Assembly (NCBI GenBank): GCA_039105265.1 | Contig: JAPFFF010000002.1 | Location: 6,076,001 to 6,140,000 of the forward strand | Direction of reading: 5' to 3' | DNA length: 64,000 nucleotides | Source of the DNA: Tritrichomonas musculus | Lineage: Eukaryota; Parabasalia; Tritrichomonadida; Tritrichomonadidae | Part shown: one piece after another, positions 42,066 to 50,474 of the stretch | Position numbering within the stretch: position 1 is the first letter of the stretch | How the letters are laid out: each line of letters opens with the position of its first letter | Position numbers and translations under genes: made by a program | The notes under the pieces: model-generated | Databases searched by the model: none | Told to the model about the DNA's origin: nothing | Seen by the model: only the letters and a program-made list of their open reading frames with translations

Positions 42066-43742
42066 ATGATTAATCATGAGGTTTATATGAAAACATCAGC
42101 TGAAGTTTGTTCGCAAATTGCGTCATATTTCGATGTTGTAGATAGCTGTATTGCCACTTCTGATACAAACAAACAGTATTCAATTAATCCACAAACATCT
42201 TATTCGCCTTCACCTCCAATAAAACAAGGGTCATATACAAGTGTTATTATTTCTCCAAATACACACAATACAGCTGACATCTATAATGGTTTTATTCGTG
42301 CAGATCTAAAAGTGACAATGAATATAAATGAAAAGATACCAGATTTGAGTGATATTGGCGGTTATCCATTCAATAAAATCTGGTTTGGATTCAAAGATGC
42401 AAGAGATGCTATTGAAAAATATGAAATAGTAGCTAACGGAATAACGATATATACACAAAACTTTGGTTGTGAAGAATCGTTCTTAACTGCATGTTGTGCG
42501 AATGAAACAACAAAGAGAGCAGATGTATACTCAAAGGCAAGACATAAAGATATATGGAATAATAATTTTGCCACTCGTTGCGGAATAGTAATTAATTGGC
42601 CAAAAGATGATTTAACAGCAACATTTACGATTCATTTAAAAATTGATTTGCGTAGATTCTTGCCATTATCAAATATAAAATATTTACCAGCTTTTGCAGG
42701 AAAACTCGAATTAAGATTATATTTCTCATGTGCTGGTATGCTTTGTTGTCCATGTGGACCATCAAGATCTTTACTTGCTCAACCATCTCTTGCAACTAAA
42801 TATACTTTTTCTACGATCACTAATGAATTCACACCTGTTGGCGATGATGTTAAAATATGGATTTCAAGTACATCAGCTAATTCATCAGGCCAAGCATCAG
42901 AAAAGACAGATGGAGCTGAAATATTAGCATCAGAAACACCATATACTCTTTATTCTGGTTTACGAAAATTCCAAGTCTATGAGTATGAAATCACTGAATG
43001 CTCATCAATTATTCCATGTTTTGGTATAAACAATGAGATTTATCAACAATTGGTTCAGCGTTATTCAAATCCACAACATCCACTCACATTTCCAACTCAA
43101 ACATTGTCATTTTACACCTGCACTCAAGCATTAAAACAAATCCAAGACAAAACAACAGTCACTGTCACTCCAAGATTTGTTGATTCTATCTTTTGTTTAT
43201 TCCCTCTTCATCAACGTCATCATACATATTTCAAAAATCCACTTTTTAAACATTTCCAATTGAATTGTGGCGGTTATGGCAATATTCCAGCCAAATCTTT
43301 CGGAACAGATGGTGAATATCCAGAATTCATTGAATATAGTCAAAATGCAATGAATATGAATGGTGAACAAACCGGTTTCAATAAAGAGGTTATCGCTTCA
43401 TTATGTAATGTAAGTAAACCTTTAGCCAATATCACAGGTTTATATCCAAACGATAGGACTTCATTCTTTATCGGTTTTGCGACAGAAACAGATGGGACAT
43501 ATCAACAGGGCCTTACAAGTTTATCACCAATTAACTTCGAAATAATCGTCACACAGGAACATGCACAAATAAAAGATCCAAATGATAAATCAGAGAATTA
43601 TAAAAAGCATTTTTCTCAAATAGTCGATACGCCACCAATATTAGGTTTATTAGTTGATGCTTCTATTTCGATTTTAGTGCAGCCCAATGGCATGCCCCCA
43701 CTGGTTCGAATTGGGAATTATGACATTACAACTCCTGAATAA
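42066..43742 (+). CDS. Maverick part: major capsid protein candidate (double jelly-roll)
   Basis: 558 residues, the length usual for Maverick double jelly-roll capsid proteins. Features include LKIDLRRFLPLSNIKYLP followed by AGKLELRLYFS (about residues 190-220), the proline-leucine turn and strand pattern typical of the first barrel's end, and Asn/Thr/Pro-rich loops throughout. It lies downstream of the packaging ATPase and the small virion-like proteins. No enzyme motif. The assignment rests on length, position and this pattern. Confidence 0.7.
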   Translation: MINHEVYMKTSAEVCSQIASYFDVVDSCIATSDTNKQYSINPQTSYSPSPPIKQGSYTSVIISPNTHNTADIYNGFIRADLKVTMNINEKIPDLSDIGGYPFNKIWFGFKDARDAIEKYEIVANGITIYTQNFGCEESFLTACCANETTKRADVYSKARHKDIWNNNFATRCGIVINWPKDDLTATFTIHLKIDLRRFLPLSNIKYLPAFAGKLELRLYFSCAGMLCCPCGPSRSLLAQPSLATKYTFSTITNEFTPVGDDVKIWISSTSANSSGQASEKTDGAEILASETPYTLYSGLRKFQVYEYEITECSSIIPCFGINNEIYQQLVQRYSNPQHPLTFPTQTLSFYTCTQALKQIQDKTTVTVTPRFVDSIFCLFPLHQRHHTYFKNPLFKHFQLNCGGYGNIPAKSFGTDGEYPEFIEYSQNAMNMNGEQTGFNKEVIASLCNVSKPLANITGLYPNDRTSFFIGFATETDGTYQQGLTSLSPINFEIIVTQEHAQIKDPNDKSENYKKHFSQIVDTPPILGLLVDASISILVQPNGMPPLVRIGNYDITTPE

Positions 43743-43764
43743 AATAGAATTTTTCTTTACTTAA

Positions 43765-44196
43765 ATGGCTAATGATTATAAATCCCCAAATGCAGAGATT
43801 GTAGGAAGAGAAGGAGTAATGTATAATGAAAATACAGAAAAAGTGCGATTTATCAAAGGCAAACATTATGGTATCTTTTCGAACGATAACACTTATGCTG
43901 TCACTTTTAATCCCAAGGTCAATTTGCCACCAACGATAGTTCGAGAAAATAAACCTGTACGTCCTCCACCAACTAATCAGCACACAACAAAAGGACTTCA
44001 TGAACCACCAGTAAGCTTAACTGACGGAAAACATTATATTCACCATGGATATGTGAAAAAACCGCCACTTTTGCCTCCTTACCTGAAAAAGCCAGAAGAT
44101 TTAGCTCGAATACAAGGATTAGCAGATGAAAATAATAAAGGATCAATAATATATGGACCTAAACACTCAGTTATAATTAAAAATAATATCTATTAA
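43765..44196 (+). CDS. Maverick part: unknown Pro-rich 143-residue protein
   Basis: It contains proline-rich runs (KPVRPPPTNQ, KKPPLLPPYLKKPED) and no known domain. It follows the capsid gene by 22 bp, so it is likely expressed in the same late set. Function unknown. Confidence 0.5.
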   Translation: MANDYKSPNAEIVGREGVMYNENTEKVRFIKGKHYGIFSNDNTYAVTFNPKVNLPPTIVRENKPVRPPPTNQHTTKGLHEPPVSLTDGKHYIHHGYVKKPPLLPPYLKKPEDLARIQGLADENNKGSIIYGPKHSVIIKNNIY

Positions 44197-44325
44197 ATTA
44201 AATTAATTTTTATTAATTAAATTATTTTTCTTCTTCTTTTTCTTTTTCTTCTTTCTTTTCTTCATCCTCTTCTTTTTCATTATCAGAAGGAAAATTAAAA
44301 GGACTATCGTCAGAATCAGTACTGA

Positions 44326-44655
44326 TCATTTTAATATATTTTTCTTTTTCTTCTTCTTCTTTTCTTTCTTTTCTTCCTCCTCTTCTTCTTCTTCCTCCTC
44401 TTCTTCTTCTTTCTTTTCTTTATATCTTTTTTCTGCTTCATTCATTTGAATCCATACATTTATTAGTCTTTTTGTAGCTATTTCTTGGTTTCTCAGTTTG
44501 CAGTATCGAACCATCATGAGTGGAATTATCTGTTCTATTTTATAAATCGGGATCTCTTCTGTTTCTTGTTCTAATAAAGCCCGGATGTCTTTTATGAGGG
44601 GCATGAGCTCTTTTTGGATCTGAGTTAATTCATGAGCAAGTTTTTGGATGGACAT
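44326..44655 (-). CDS. Maverick part: coiled-coil protein with Glu/Lys tail
   Basis: 109 residues: helical N-terminus MSIQKLAHELTQIQKELMPL, a middle region EIPIYKIEQIIPLMMVRYCK, then a long run of E followed by K. The low-complexity tail makes the exact end uncertain; a similar K/E-rich stretch lies downstream at 44220-44290. A TCACACTT initiator-like motif is at 44661-44668. Function unknown. Confidence 0.5.
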   Translation of the reverse strand: MSIQKLAHELTQIQKELMPLIKDIRALLEQETEEIPIYKIEQIIPLMMVRYCKLRNQEIATKRLINVWIQMNEAEKRYKEKKEEEEEEEEEEEEEKKEKKKKKKKNILK

Positions 44656-44660
44656 TATAT

Positions 44661-44668
44661 AAGTGTGA
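44661..44668 (-). promoter_or_regulatory. Initiator-like TCACACTT
   Basis: Read on the minus strand, TCACACTT lies 5 bases before the ATG at 44655. The same octamer precedes the genes starting at 48922 and 50475. Confidence 0.5.
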
Positions 44669-44718
44669 TTTGATTATTCTTTCTAAAGTTTTCTTCTTAA
44701 ATAAATGGCCGGCTACTT

Positions 44719-45297
44719 ATGATAATTCAGAAGTTAATTGGTCCCTTAAAATTTTCAGGTTTATCTCCAAGGCAAATGATCAAGAAGAGAACAAACGCAA
44801 CTGGTGTTAACGCAAATATAGCATTGGAGCCAACAGCAGCATCGTCATCGACTTCAAATATAAATAATAATATTATTATAAATAAACGAGAAGATGGGAA
44901 GGAGGAGATAGTGATAACAAGAGACGTGAATGCTCAAATAGAACCGGAAATCAATGAAACAGACGCAAAAAGTGTGATTTTAGAAACATATGCTCAAATA
45001 CTTTTAAATCAGGATAAAGCGCTTTTAAGCAATTTAATCTTTAAGCATTCTATTATTGTCCCTAAAGAGTGCTTAGAAGAAATCATAAAAGCAATTCTCA
45101 AAGTGAACGAAGTCGAAGTACATCTTGATGAAGATATTGGTTGTTGTGCCGGAAAAGCAAACCCAATTCGAAGAATAGAAGCCATTAAAATACTCAAAGA
45201 GAACGGCGAAATCGTCACTGATTTCAAACAAGTTTATAATAAAGAATATAATGAATTATTAAATAATTATCATTTATGTCTTAAGTTTTGCGTTTAG
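44719..45297 (+). CDS. Maverick part: unknown 192-residue protein
   Basis: Low-complexity Ser/Asn/Ile stretch (about residues 40-60), then a helical domain (DAKSVILETYAQILLNQDKA, ECLEEIIKAILKVNEVEVHL). No recognised motif. It ends 1 bp from the stop of the convergent gene at 45298. Confidence 0.45.
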   Translation: MIIQKLIGPLKFSGLSPRQMIKKRTNATGVNANIALEPTAASSSTSNINNNIIINKREDGKEEIVITRDVNAQIEPEINETDAKSVILETYAQILLNQDKALLSNLIFKHSIIVPKECLEEIIKAILKVNEVEVHLDEDIGCCAGKANPIRRIEAIKILKENGEIVTDFKQVYNKEYNELLNNYHLCLKFCV

Positions 45298-45942
45298 TTA
45301 GTTAAAAACCCAGTAAATAGCTCCTCCACCAGTTATATTAAATATTTGGCAATTGCTAACTAGAAGAATACAATTCTGAGAAAAAATAATTCCTCCAGGT
45401 TCGTAAGATTTAATATTCGAGAATTTGCAATGTTTCAATATAATGGCTTCAGATTGATTTTTTTTTACAATTCTTGGGACAGGGCAAAAAGGGTCAGGTG
45501 ATATGGTTGGAGTTAATGAGGGAGTTTGTTTTGGAGGATCATACAGATAAAAAAGTCCATGAAGAGCAGAAGCACTTCTGCTTTGGATCATGAGAGTATC
45601 AGTAGTGATCGGCATTGATTGTGAATCAAAGAAAACTTGCCATTTCTGACGAACATCTGATTTACAATTAATGTTTAATTGACTTAATTGTCCAAAATAA
45701 ATGTCAATTGTATCAAAATTAGAGTCTTTCATTCCAATTATCCAAAATCGAGAACATGTAATTTGTTGTTCAAGAATTCCTCCTTGATAAAGAACGAAGA
45801 GATGATCCTTCAAGTCAGAAGTATCCATCGCCCAGTCTCCATAAACTTGAGTAAAATTCCAAGCAGGTATCCAATTAGCCTCTTCCGGGATTCCATCAGG
45901 TCTTTCAAATGATTCAATGAGTATCAATAAGATAGCGAACAT
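45298..45942 (-). CDS. Maverick part: secreted beta-helix-like protein
   Basis: 214 residues with a hydrophobic N-terminus (MFAILLILIES) that reads as a short signal peptide. The C-terminal part (AIILKHCKFSNIKSYEPGG then CILLVSNCQIFNITGGGAIY) has the rung pattern of right-handed parallel beta-helix proteins, like the polymorphic membrane protein (Pmp) repeats abundant on trichomonad surfaces. Such a protein is not part of the known Maverick core. It may be a captured host gene fragment, perhaps for cell attachment or exit. Moderate to low certainty on the fold. Confidence 0.5.
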   Translation of the reverse strand: MFAILLILIESFERPDGIPEEANWIPAWNFTQVYGDWAMDTSDLKDHLFVLYQGGILEQQITCSRFWIIGMKDSNFDTIDIYFGQLSQLNINCKSDVRQKWQVFFDSQSMPITTDTLMIQSRSASALHGLFYLYDPPKQTPSLTPTISPDPFCPVPRIVKKNQSEAIILKHCKFSNIKSYEPGGIIFSQNCILLVSNCQIFNITGGGAIYWVFN

Positions 45943-46019
45943 TGAAAAAAATGAAAACGGTTATGTCAGATCACATAACATTCTCAAAAAAAAAGATTAA
46001 TTTAATAAAAGTAATTCTT

Positions 46020-47783
46020 TTATTTATTAATTTGAAAGAATTGATATGCGTCTTCACGCAATTGATAAATTGCTGCCTTTGAGCCATCTTTGGTTTCACG
46101 GCAGTATTTGAGAACGCTGTTTCGAAAGGCTTGCATTGTTCCCACAGCATATCCATTTTCGGTGCACCAAGCTTTAAAGGATTCAAAGGCCTGCTTCTTT
46201 TGTATTCCATGGATAAATTGTGAAACATTCAGCTGAATGAATGCTGAGTATGGATTCTTCGAAAAGTTAATAATGTCTGTTTTCTCTCTTGTCAAAGGAA
46301 TGATTGTCGGATCCCATTGGGAAAGATCAATTCTTCTGAACCAAGATAACAGGATCGAAAAAAAATCAGGAGTGAAGGACCCATAAAGATTATTAAAATA
46401 GTCTTTATCTCCTCGTTTTTCTGCTGAAACTTCCATAACTATGTATCGTCTATCATCTTCTGCTATTTTGATTGGTGCAAAATTGTTCGAAAGGAAGATA
46501 AAGTTGGCAACATTTTGCTGAGTAAAGACGTCCTGATACTTCTTGTGAATGTCAATTGACTCTTCTGTGATCAATGTCTTTAAGGTGTCGTCATCATATT
46601 TCTTGTTGCCGATAAAACTCTTTACTTCATTACACACAAGCAACATTTTATACATCAAACTTCCATTAAATTTGCCTGTGAGATAATCAAGTTTGGCATC
46701 AGGATTGGCATAACCACCAAAAAGTTTACAAATAGTGTCAGTAAACGTGTTTTTCCCAGTACCCTGCATACCTGTTATGACGAGTGCTGTTTTGGTCTTT
46801 TTTCCAATATTTTGGATAATATACGATATCCAGGATATGACATAATTGAAAACATCTTTTCTTTTTTTGCATATGATGGCAAAAATATGAGAAAGGAATG
46901 GCTGAATAACTTCTTGTCTTATATTTTGTCCAAAGCATAAAGGATAATCAAATCCCTGGAAGAATTGAAACACATCCAATCGTCCGGTGTAGAATGCCAT
47001 CTGCTCTATTGTCAAAAAGTTTGTATTTGTTCCTTCCTGCAAAACTTTATATGCTGTAATTGCTTTTGTCGTTTTGCCCAAAGTTATTGACTTTAGTTTT
47101 TGATTGAACTGTGCCATAGTAGTGAATGTCAGTTGTGCGTGATTGTACTTTGGGTCTCTCACTTTGAGGAGAAAAATTGATGGCACAACATCAATATGTT
47201 TAGCAACTCTGACAAGATCAGTCATGAATTCCCCGACTCTGATGCCAAACCCTGTGCTTTTCCTATAGTCTTTGTGTCTGATGCTAGTTAATGAAAAATG
47301 GGTATATGTTTCAATTTGAGCTGAGTCATTAATGGTGTTATTAAAGTACGTCTCAAGCATGTAATTCCTCTGTCTTTGAGGTAAACAGTTTAAGAAATCG
47401 AATAACCATCTGTTCCCTTTGAGAGTTTGATTATTTAGCCAATTTTCTTCGACAAATTCTTCACTATTTCCCTCTTTGAGACACCACCATCTTTTCATGA
47501 TTTGCTTTTTGAAATCGGTCTTATATGGTGCAATAGATATTGAATTGAATACCTGACCAAAATTCTCTTCGTTTGGTTCCAACAATGAATAAAGGGCCAA
47601 TAAATCATCACCGTCAAGTTTAATTGGGTTATTGTTGACACAAAGATCATTATCATTAAAATCTGGGTGGTAATGTGGCAGGACATTTTGAATTATTATT
47701 TGGTCTTCATCGTTACTATCATCCAAATAAGGATCTTCTTCAGTCATTTGTTCTTCTTCAGTCATTTGTTCTTCTTCAGTCAT
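46020..47783 (-). CDS. Maverick part: superfamily 3 helicase (D5-like)
   Basis: 587 residues. The ATPase core has Walker A ALVITGMQGTGKNTF (about residue 340), Walker B-type MLLVCNEVKSF (about 380) and motif C NFIFLSNNFAPI (about 430), with a sensor arginine region EDDRRYIVM. This is the DUF5906/D5 type SF3 helicase found in many large DNA viruses and some Mavericks; it unwinds the replicating genome. The N-terminus has three near copies of MTEEEQ from an 18-bp tandem repeat. The N-terminal 300 residues may hold a primase-related part, but I cannot show active-site residues. Confidence 0.85.
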   Translation of the reverse strand: MTEEEQMTEEEQMTEEDPYLDDSNDEDQIIIQNVLPHYHPDFNDNDLCVNNNPIKLDGDDLLALYSLLEPNEENFGQVFNSISIAPYKTDFKKQIMKRWWCLKEGNSEEFVEENWLNNQTLKGNRWLFDFLNCLPQRQRNYMLETYFNNTINDSAQIETYTHFSLTSIRHKDYRKSTGFGIRVGEFMTDLVRVAKHIDVVPSIFLLKVRDPKYNHAQLTFTTMAQFNQKLKSITLGKTTKAITAYKVLQEGTNTNFLTIEQMAFYTGRLDVFQFFQGFDYPLCFGQNIRQEVIQPFLSHIFAIICKKRKDVFNYVISWISYIIQNIGKKTKTALVITGMQGTGKNTFTDTICKLFGGYANPDAKLDYLTGKFNGSLMYKMLLVCNEVKSFIGNKKYDDDTLKTLITEESIDIHKKYQDVFTQQNVANFIFLSNNFAPIKIAEDDRRYIVMEVSAEKRGDKDYFNNLYGSFTPDFFSILLSWFRRIDLSQWDPTIIPLTREKTDIINFSKNPYSAFIQLNVSQFIHGIQKKQAFESFKAWCTENGYAVGTMQAFRNSVLKYCRETKDGSKAAIYQLREDAYQFFQINK

Positions 47784-47832
47784 TTCAGAAATGTGAAGAG
47801 CTTTTTTGTTTTTTATTTTTTCTCAAAAATAA

Positions 47833-48063
47833 ATGTCCGGACGATTAGATCTTTCAGAATTTAATGAAACAAATGTTATCAAAAAGCTCACCAGATCAGA
47901 AAGTATACAAAATTTGAAAAGAGGACGAAAACTAAAATACGCTACTGAAGAAGAAAGACATGAAGCTAGAAAACAACAACAAAAAGCATATAGAGAAAGG
48001 AAAAAAAGAGAATTAGAAGAATTAAGAGAAAAAGTAAATATGATAACGAATCAGCCCAATTGA
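47833..48063 (+). CDS. Maverick part: small basic-region DNA-binding protein
   Basis: 76 residues. The C-terminal half KYATEEERHEARKQQQKAYR continuing into ERKKRELEELREKV looks like a bZIP-type basic region followed by a short helix. Small proteins with this run are familiar from other virus-like elements. It likely binds DNA and may regulate element genes. It diverges from the helicase gene with a 49-bp shared upstream region and is followed at once by the 26-bp repeat array. Initiator TCAAAAATAAATG. Confidence 0.6.
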   Translation: MSGRLDLSEFNETNVIKKLTRSESIQNLKRGRKLKYATEEERHEARKQQQKAYRERKKRELEELREKVNMITNQPN

Positions 48064-48104
48064 ATACCTAATTGGCTTGTATTTTATTTTTGTTTTTCAA
48101 TAAT

Positions 48105-48495
48105 TATTCAATGATTCATGCGTCCAATAAAATTCAATGATTCATGCGTCCAATAAAATTCAATGATTCATGCGTCCAAAAAAATTCAATGATTCATGCG
48201 TCCAATAAAAAAACATTCAATAATTCATGCGGCCATGACCTCATGAAGTATTCAATTTTCTTGCGGACAAAAAAAATTCAATGATTCATGCGGACAAAAA
48301 AAATTCAATGATTCAAAAATTCAATGATTCATGCGTCCAATAAAATTCAATGATTCATGCGGACAAAAAAAATTCAATGATTCATGCGTCCAATAAAATT
48401 CAATGATTCATGCGTCCAATAAAATTCAATGATTCATGCGTCCAATAAAATTCAATGATTCATGCGGACAAAAAAAAAATTCAATGATTCATGCA
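48105..48495. repeat. 26-bp minisatellite inside the Maverick
   Basis: About 14 copies of a roughly 26-bp unit with core TTCAATGATTCATGCG followed by TCCAATAAAA or GACAAAAAAAA. Two spacer types, TCCAATAAAA and GACAAAAAAA, alternate irregularly. It lies between two convergent genes and does not code. It could be a protein-binding or replication site, or slippage-expanded sequence. Confidence 0.85.
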
Positions 48496-48502
48496 GTAAT
48501 GT

Positions 48503-48922
48503 TTAGTAAAAAATTTTTGTGTATATTGTTAATCTTTTATTTTTTATTCTAATACGCTTATTAGAAAACATTGTTCTTATTTCAAGTATATGTGCAAGTC
48601 CTTTTTTGGTATAATTTGTGCCAAAATAACTATTATATAAATCTCTGAGTTCATTTGCATAATAATTATCTTTTCTGAGAGATTTATAAAATGTCAAGAA
48701 TTTGGGATTTATATGGAGGCTATCTGATATTTTGGCTTTTGGACTTAATTCGAAACTAGGAATTTTATCTTCTTGAGAAGATATATGTAATGACCGTGAG
48801 ATATCTTTCCCCAATTTTTCTATTTGATTATCAAGATGCCAGAGCTCTTTGTCTTCTTCTGTTAACTCATAATGAACTAAAGAATCAAGAAAATCAGTTT
48901 CGTCTTCAAAGTATTCAGACAT
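48503..48922 (-). CDS. Maverick part: unknown 139-residue protein
   Basis: The start at 48922 (MSEYFEDETDFLDSLVHYEL) is preferred over the upstream ATG at 48955 because TCACACTT sits 4 bases before it. Acidic N-terminus, basic C-terminus (NKRIRIKNKRLTIYTKIFY). No recognised domain. Confidence 0.5.
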   Translation of the reverse strand: MSEYFEDETDFLDSLVHYELTEEDKELWHLDNQIEKLGKDISRSLHISSQEDKIPSFELSPKAKISDSLHINPKFLTFYKSLRKDNYYANELRDLYNSYFGTNYTKKGLAHILEIRTMFSNKRIRIKNKRLTIYTKIFY

Positions 48923-48925
48923 AAA

Positions 48926-48933
48926 AAGTGTGA
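48926..48933 (-). promoter_or_regulatory. Initiator-like TCACACTT
   Basis: Minus-strand TCACACTT just before ATG 48922; same octamer as at 44661-44668 and 50464-50471. Confidence 0.5.
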
Positions 48934-48955
48934 ACTTTTTCAAAAGAATTTTCAA

Positions 48956-49288
48956 AATCTATAGGAAAAACATTTTTTAGAATAAAAATAACTATTTTAT
49001 AAATATGTATATTTAATGTAGATATTAAATAATAGATTAGATTTAAAAAATAAAATACTTTGGAATAAAATTTACATTCTCTCAATTTATTGAAATATTT
49101 TTAATAATTTGTTTTTTAATAATAATCATAAAAATAATATATATACTTAATATAGATAATTAATAATTAATCGTTAGATTAAAATAAAATGTTTAAAAAT
49201 CGCAAAAATAAAAAATGATCGGACATTCAATTTTGAGAGATAGTTGAATTATCGTTTTGTCTCAAATTTTCATTTTTTATTTTTGCAG
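48956..49288. other. AT-rich divergent intergenic region in the Maverick
   Basis: No gene is seen. Its right end carries TCATTTTTTATTTTTGCAG before the next start, which also resembles a splice acceptor, but no matching donor with trichomonad branch sequence is visible. Confidence 0.5.
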
Positions 49289-50374
49289 ATGGAACGTCAA
49301 TACTCGCGAAAAGGTAATCAAAAATATCCAATTTACAGCAATCGATATACGGATGGGCCCCATATATTGGTGGGAGAGCCCCGCTACAACAGATACATTA
49401 CGGAAGGGCCCCATCAATATATGGGAGAGCCCCGTTACAGATATGCCTCGGAAGGGCCCCATCAATATATGGGAGAGCCCCGAGAAGAAAGATATGCCTC
49501 GGAAGGGCCCCATCAATATATGGGAGAGCCCCGAGAAGATGAAAGAATGGCTGCAATCGAACGCCAATTAGACATTTTATTGCAAGCGCAATTACAACAA
49601 TTACAGCAGCAGCAACAAAATCAAGTGCAGCAGCAGCAACCTCAAATACAGCAAGAAGAACCGCACTTAAATATTCAGCCTGGGCAAATACTAAATATCA
49701 TGCCGGCTGAACCAGCTGAGAAAAATTGGGAAAAAATGCTGCAAACACTCATCGACGATAATGAGGAGGAGAATCCAAAGAACAAAATGCCATCTATGTT
49801 TCGAAAAGTCATCGAAAAGTATGTGAGCAAAAAAATTGATTCTGAGAAAGATAAACTCCAGAAGCAGAATCAAGAATACGAAAGCAAGATTAAAACAATG
49901 GAGGCTGAAATCTTGAAATTAAAGAACCAAATGCAGGATAAGAAGGCAATAACGGGAACCGAACAACTTATTCTCGTTTCAAGGATCTGTGCTGACACAA
50001 AATTCAATGCAACTGTCAAAAAGATGACAGAATTAACGATGCAAAACGAGATTGCCAAAGTGAATAACACATTAAGTTCATTCAATGCACTTGATAACTA
50101 TGCCAAACTTCTTGGAAGAAGAATTGAAAGAAGTGTCAAAGCAAGGTCAATTCTCCAAGACATGAACTTTTTTGTCAATAACTGGGATGGAGAATCCAAG
50201 TTCAAGAAAAATCCCGAAATGCAACAAGTTTGGCAAAGATTACCAAATGAAATCAGAGAACTCATTGGTCCTGATGAATATGATGGGCGTCAAAAAACTT
50301 TAAAAGAACCATTTACCAAAAAAGACACGATAAATCTTTACTGGGAACAAGTTGAAAATTACTTAATTGCATAA
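49289..50374 (+). CDS. Maverick part: repeat-bearing coiled-coil protein
   Basis: About 361 residues from ATG 49289 (MERQYSRKGNQKYP), preferred over 49244 because TCATTTTT lies 20 bases upstream. Residues about 20-85 carry four copies of a GPHQYMGEPR-type unit, encoded by repeats containing GGGCCCCAT and GGGAGAGCCCC. Then a Gln-rich run (about 95-130), a coiled coil (about 175-225) and a C-terminal folded region (SRICADTKFNATVKKMTELT onward). It just precedes the polymerase gene (they overlap slightly if the polymerase frame is taken from its earliest ATG), so it could be a polymerase partner or a terminal-protein candidate. Function not known. Confidence 0.6.
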   Translation: MERQYSRKGNQKYPIYSNRYTDGPHILVGEPRYNRYITEGPHQYMGEPRYRYASEGPHQYMGEPREERYASEGPHQYMGEPREDERMAAIERQLDILLQAQLQQLQQQQQNQVQQQQPQIQQEEPHLNIQPGQILNIMPAEPAEKNWEKMLQTLIDDNEEENPKNKMPSMFRKVIEKYVSKKIDSEKDKLQKQNQEYESKIKTMEAEILKLKNQMQDKKAITGTEQLILVSRICADTKFNATVKKMTELTMQNEIAKVNNTLSSFNALDNYAKLLGRRIERSVKARSILQDMNFFVNNWDGESKFKKNPEMQQVWQRLPNEIRELIGPDEYDGRQKTLKEPFTKKDTINLYWEQVENYLIA

Positions 50375-50463
50375 GGTCATTAATAAACAATTCTTCTCTT
50401 ATTTTTCTTTTATTTTTTCTTTTTATATTTCTACGGTTTTTAGGTTAATAAAGGTCAATTTAA

Positions 50464-50471
50464 TCACACTT
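50464..50471 (+). promoter_or_regulatory. Initiator-like TCACACTT before the polymerase
   Basis: TCACACTT lies 3 bases before ATG 50475, which supports that start over the first in-frame ATG at 50367. Confidence 0.5.
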
Positions 50472-50474
50472 AAA

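Noticed and set aside
48105-48495. CRISPR-like array
   Set aside because: The repeats are tandem with only short, repeating linkers and no unique spacers, and the genome is eukaryotic; it is a minisatellite.
49260-49288. Intron acceptor TTTTTGCAG before the start at 49289
   Set aside because: No donor or branch sequence of trichomonad type is visible; TCATTTTT fits an initiator instead.
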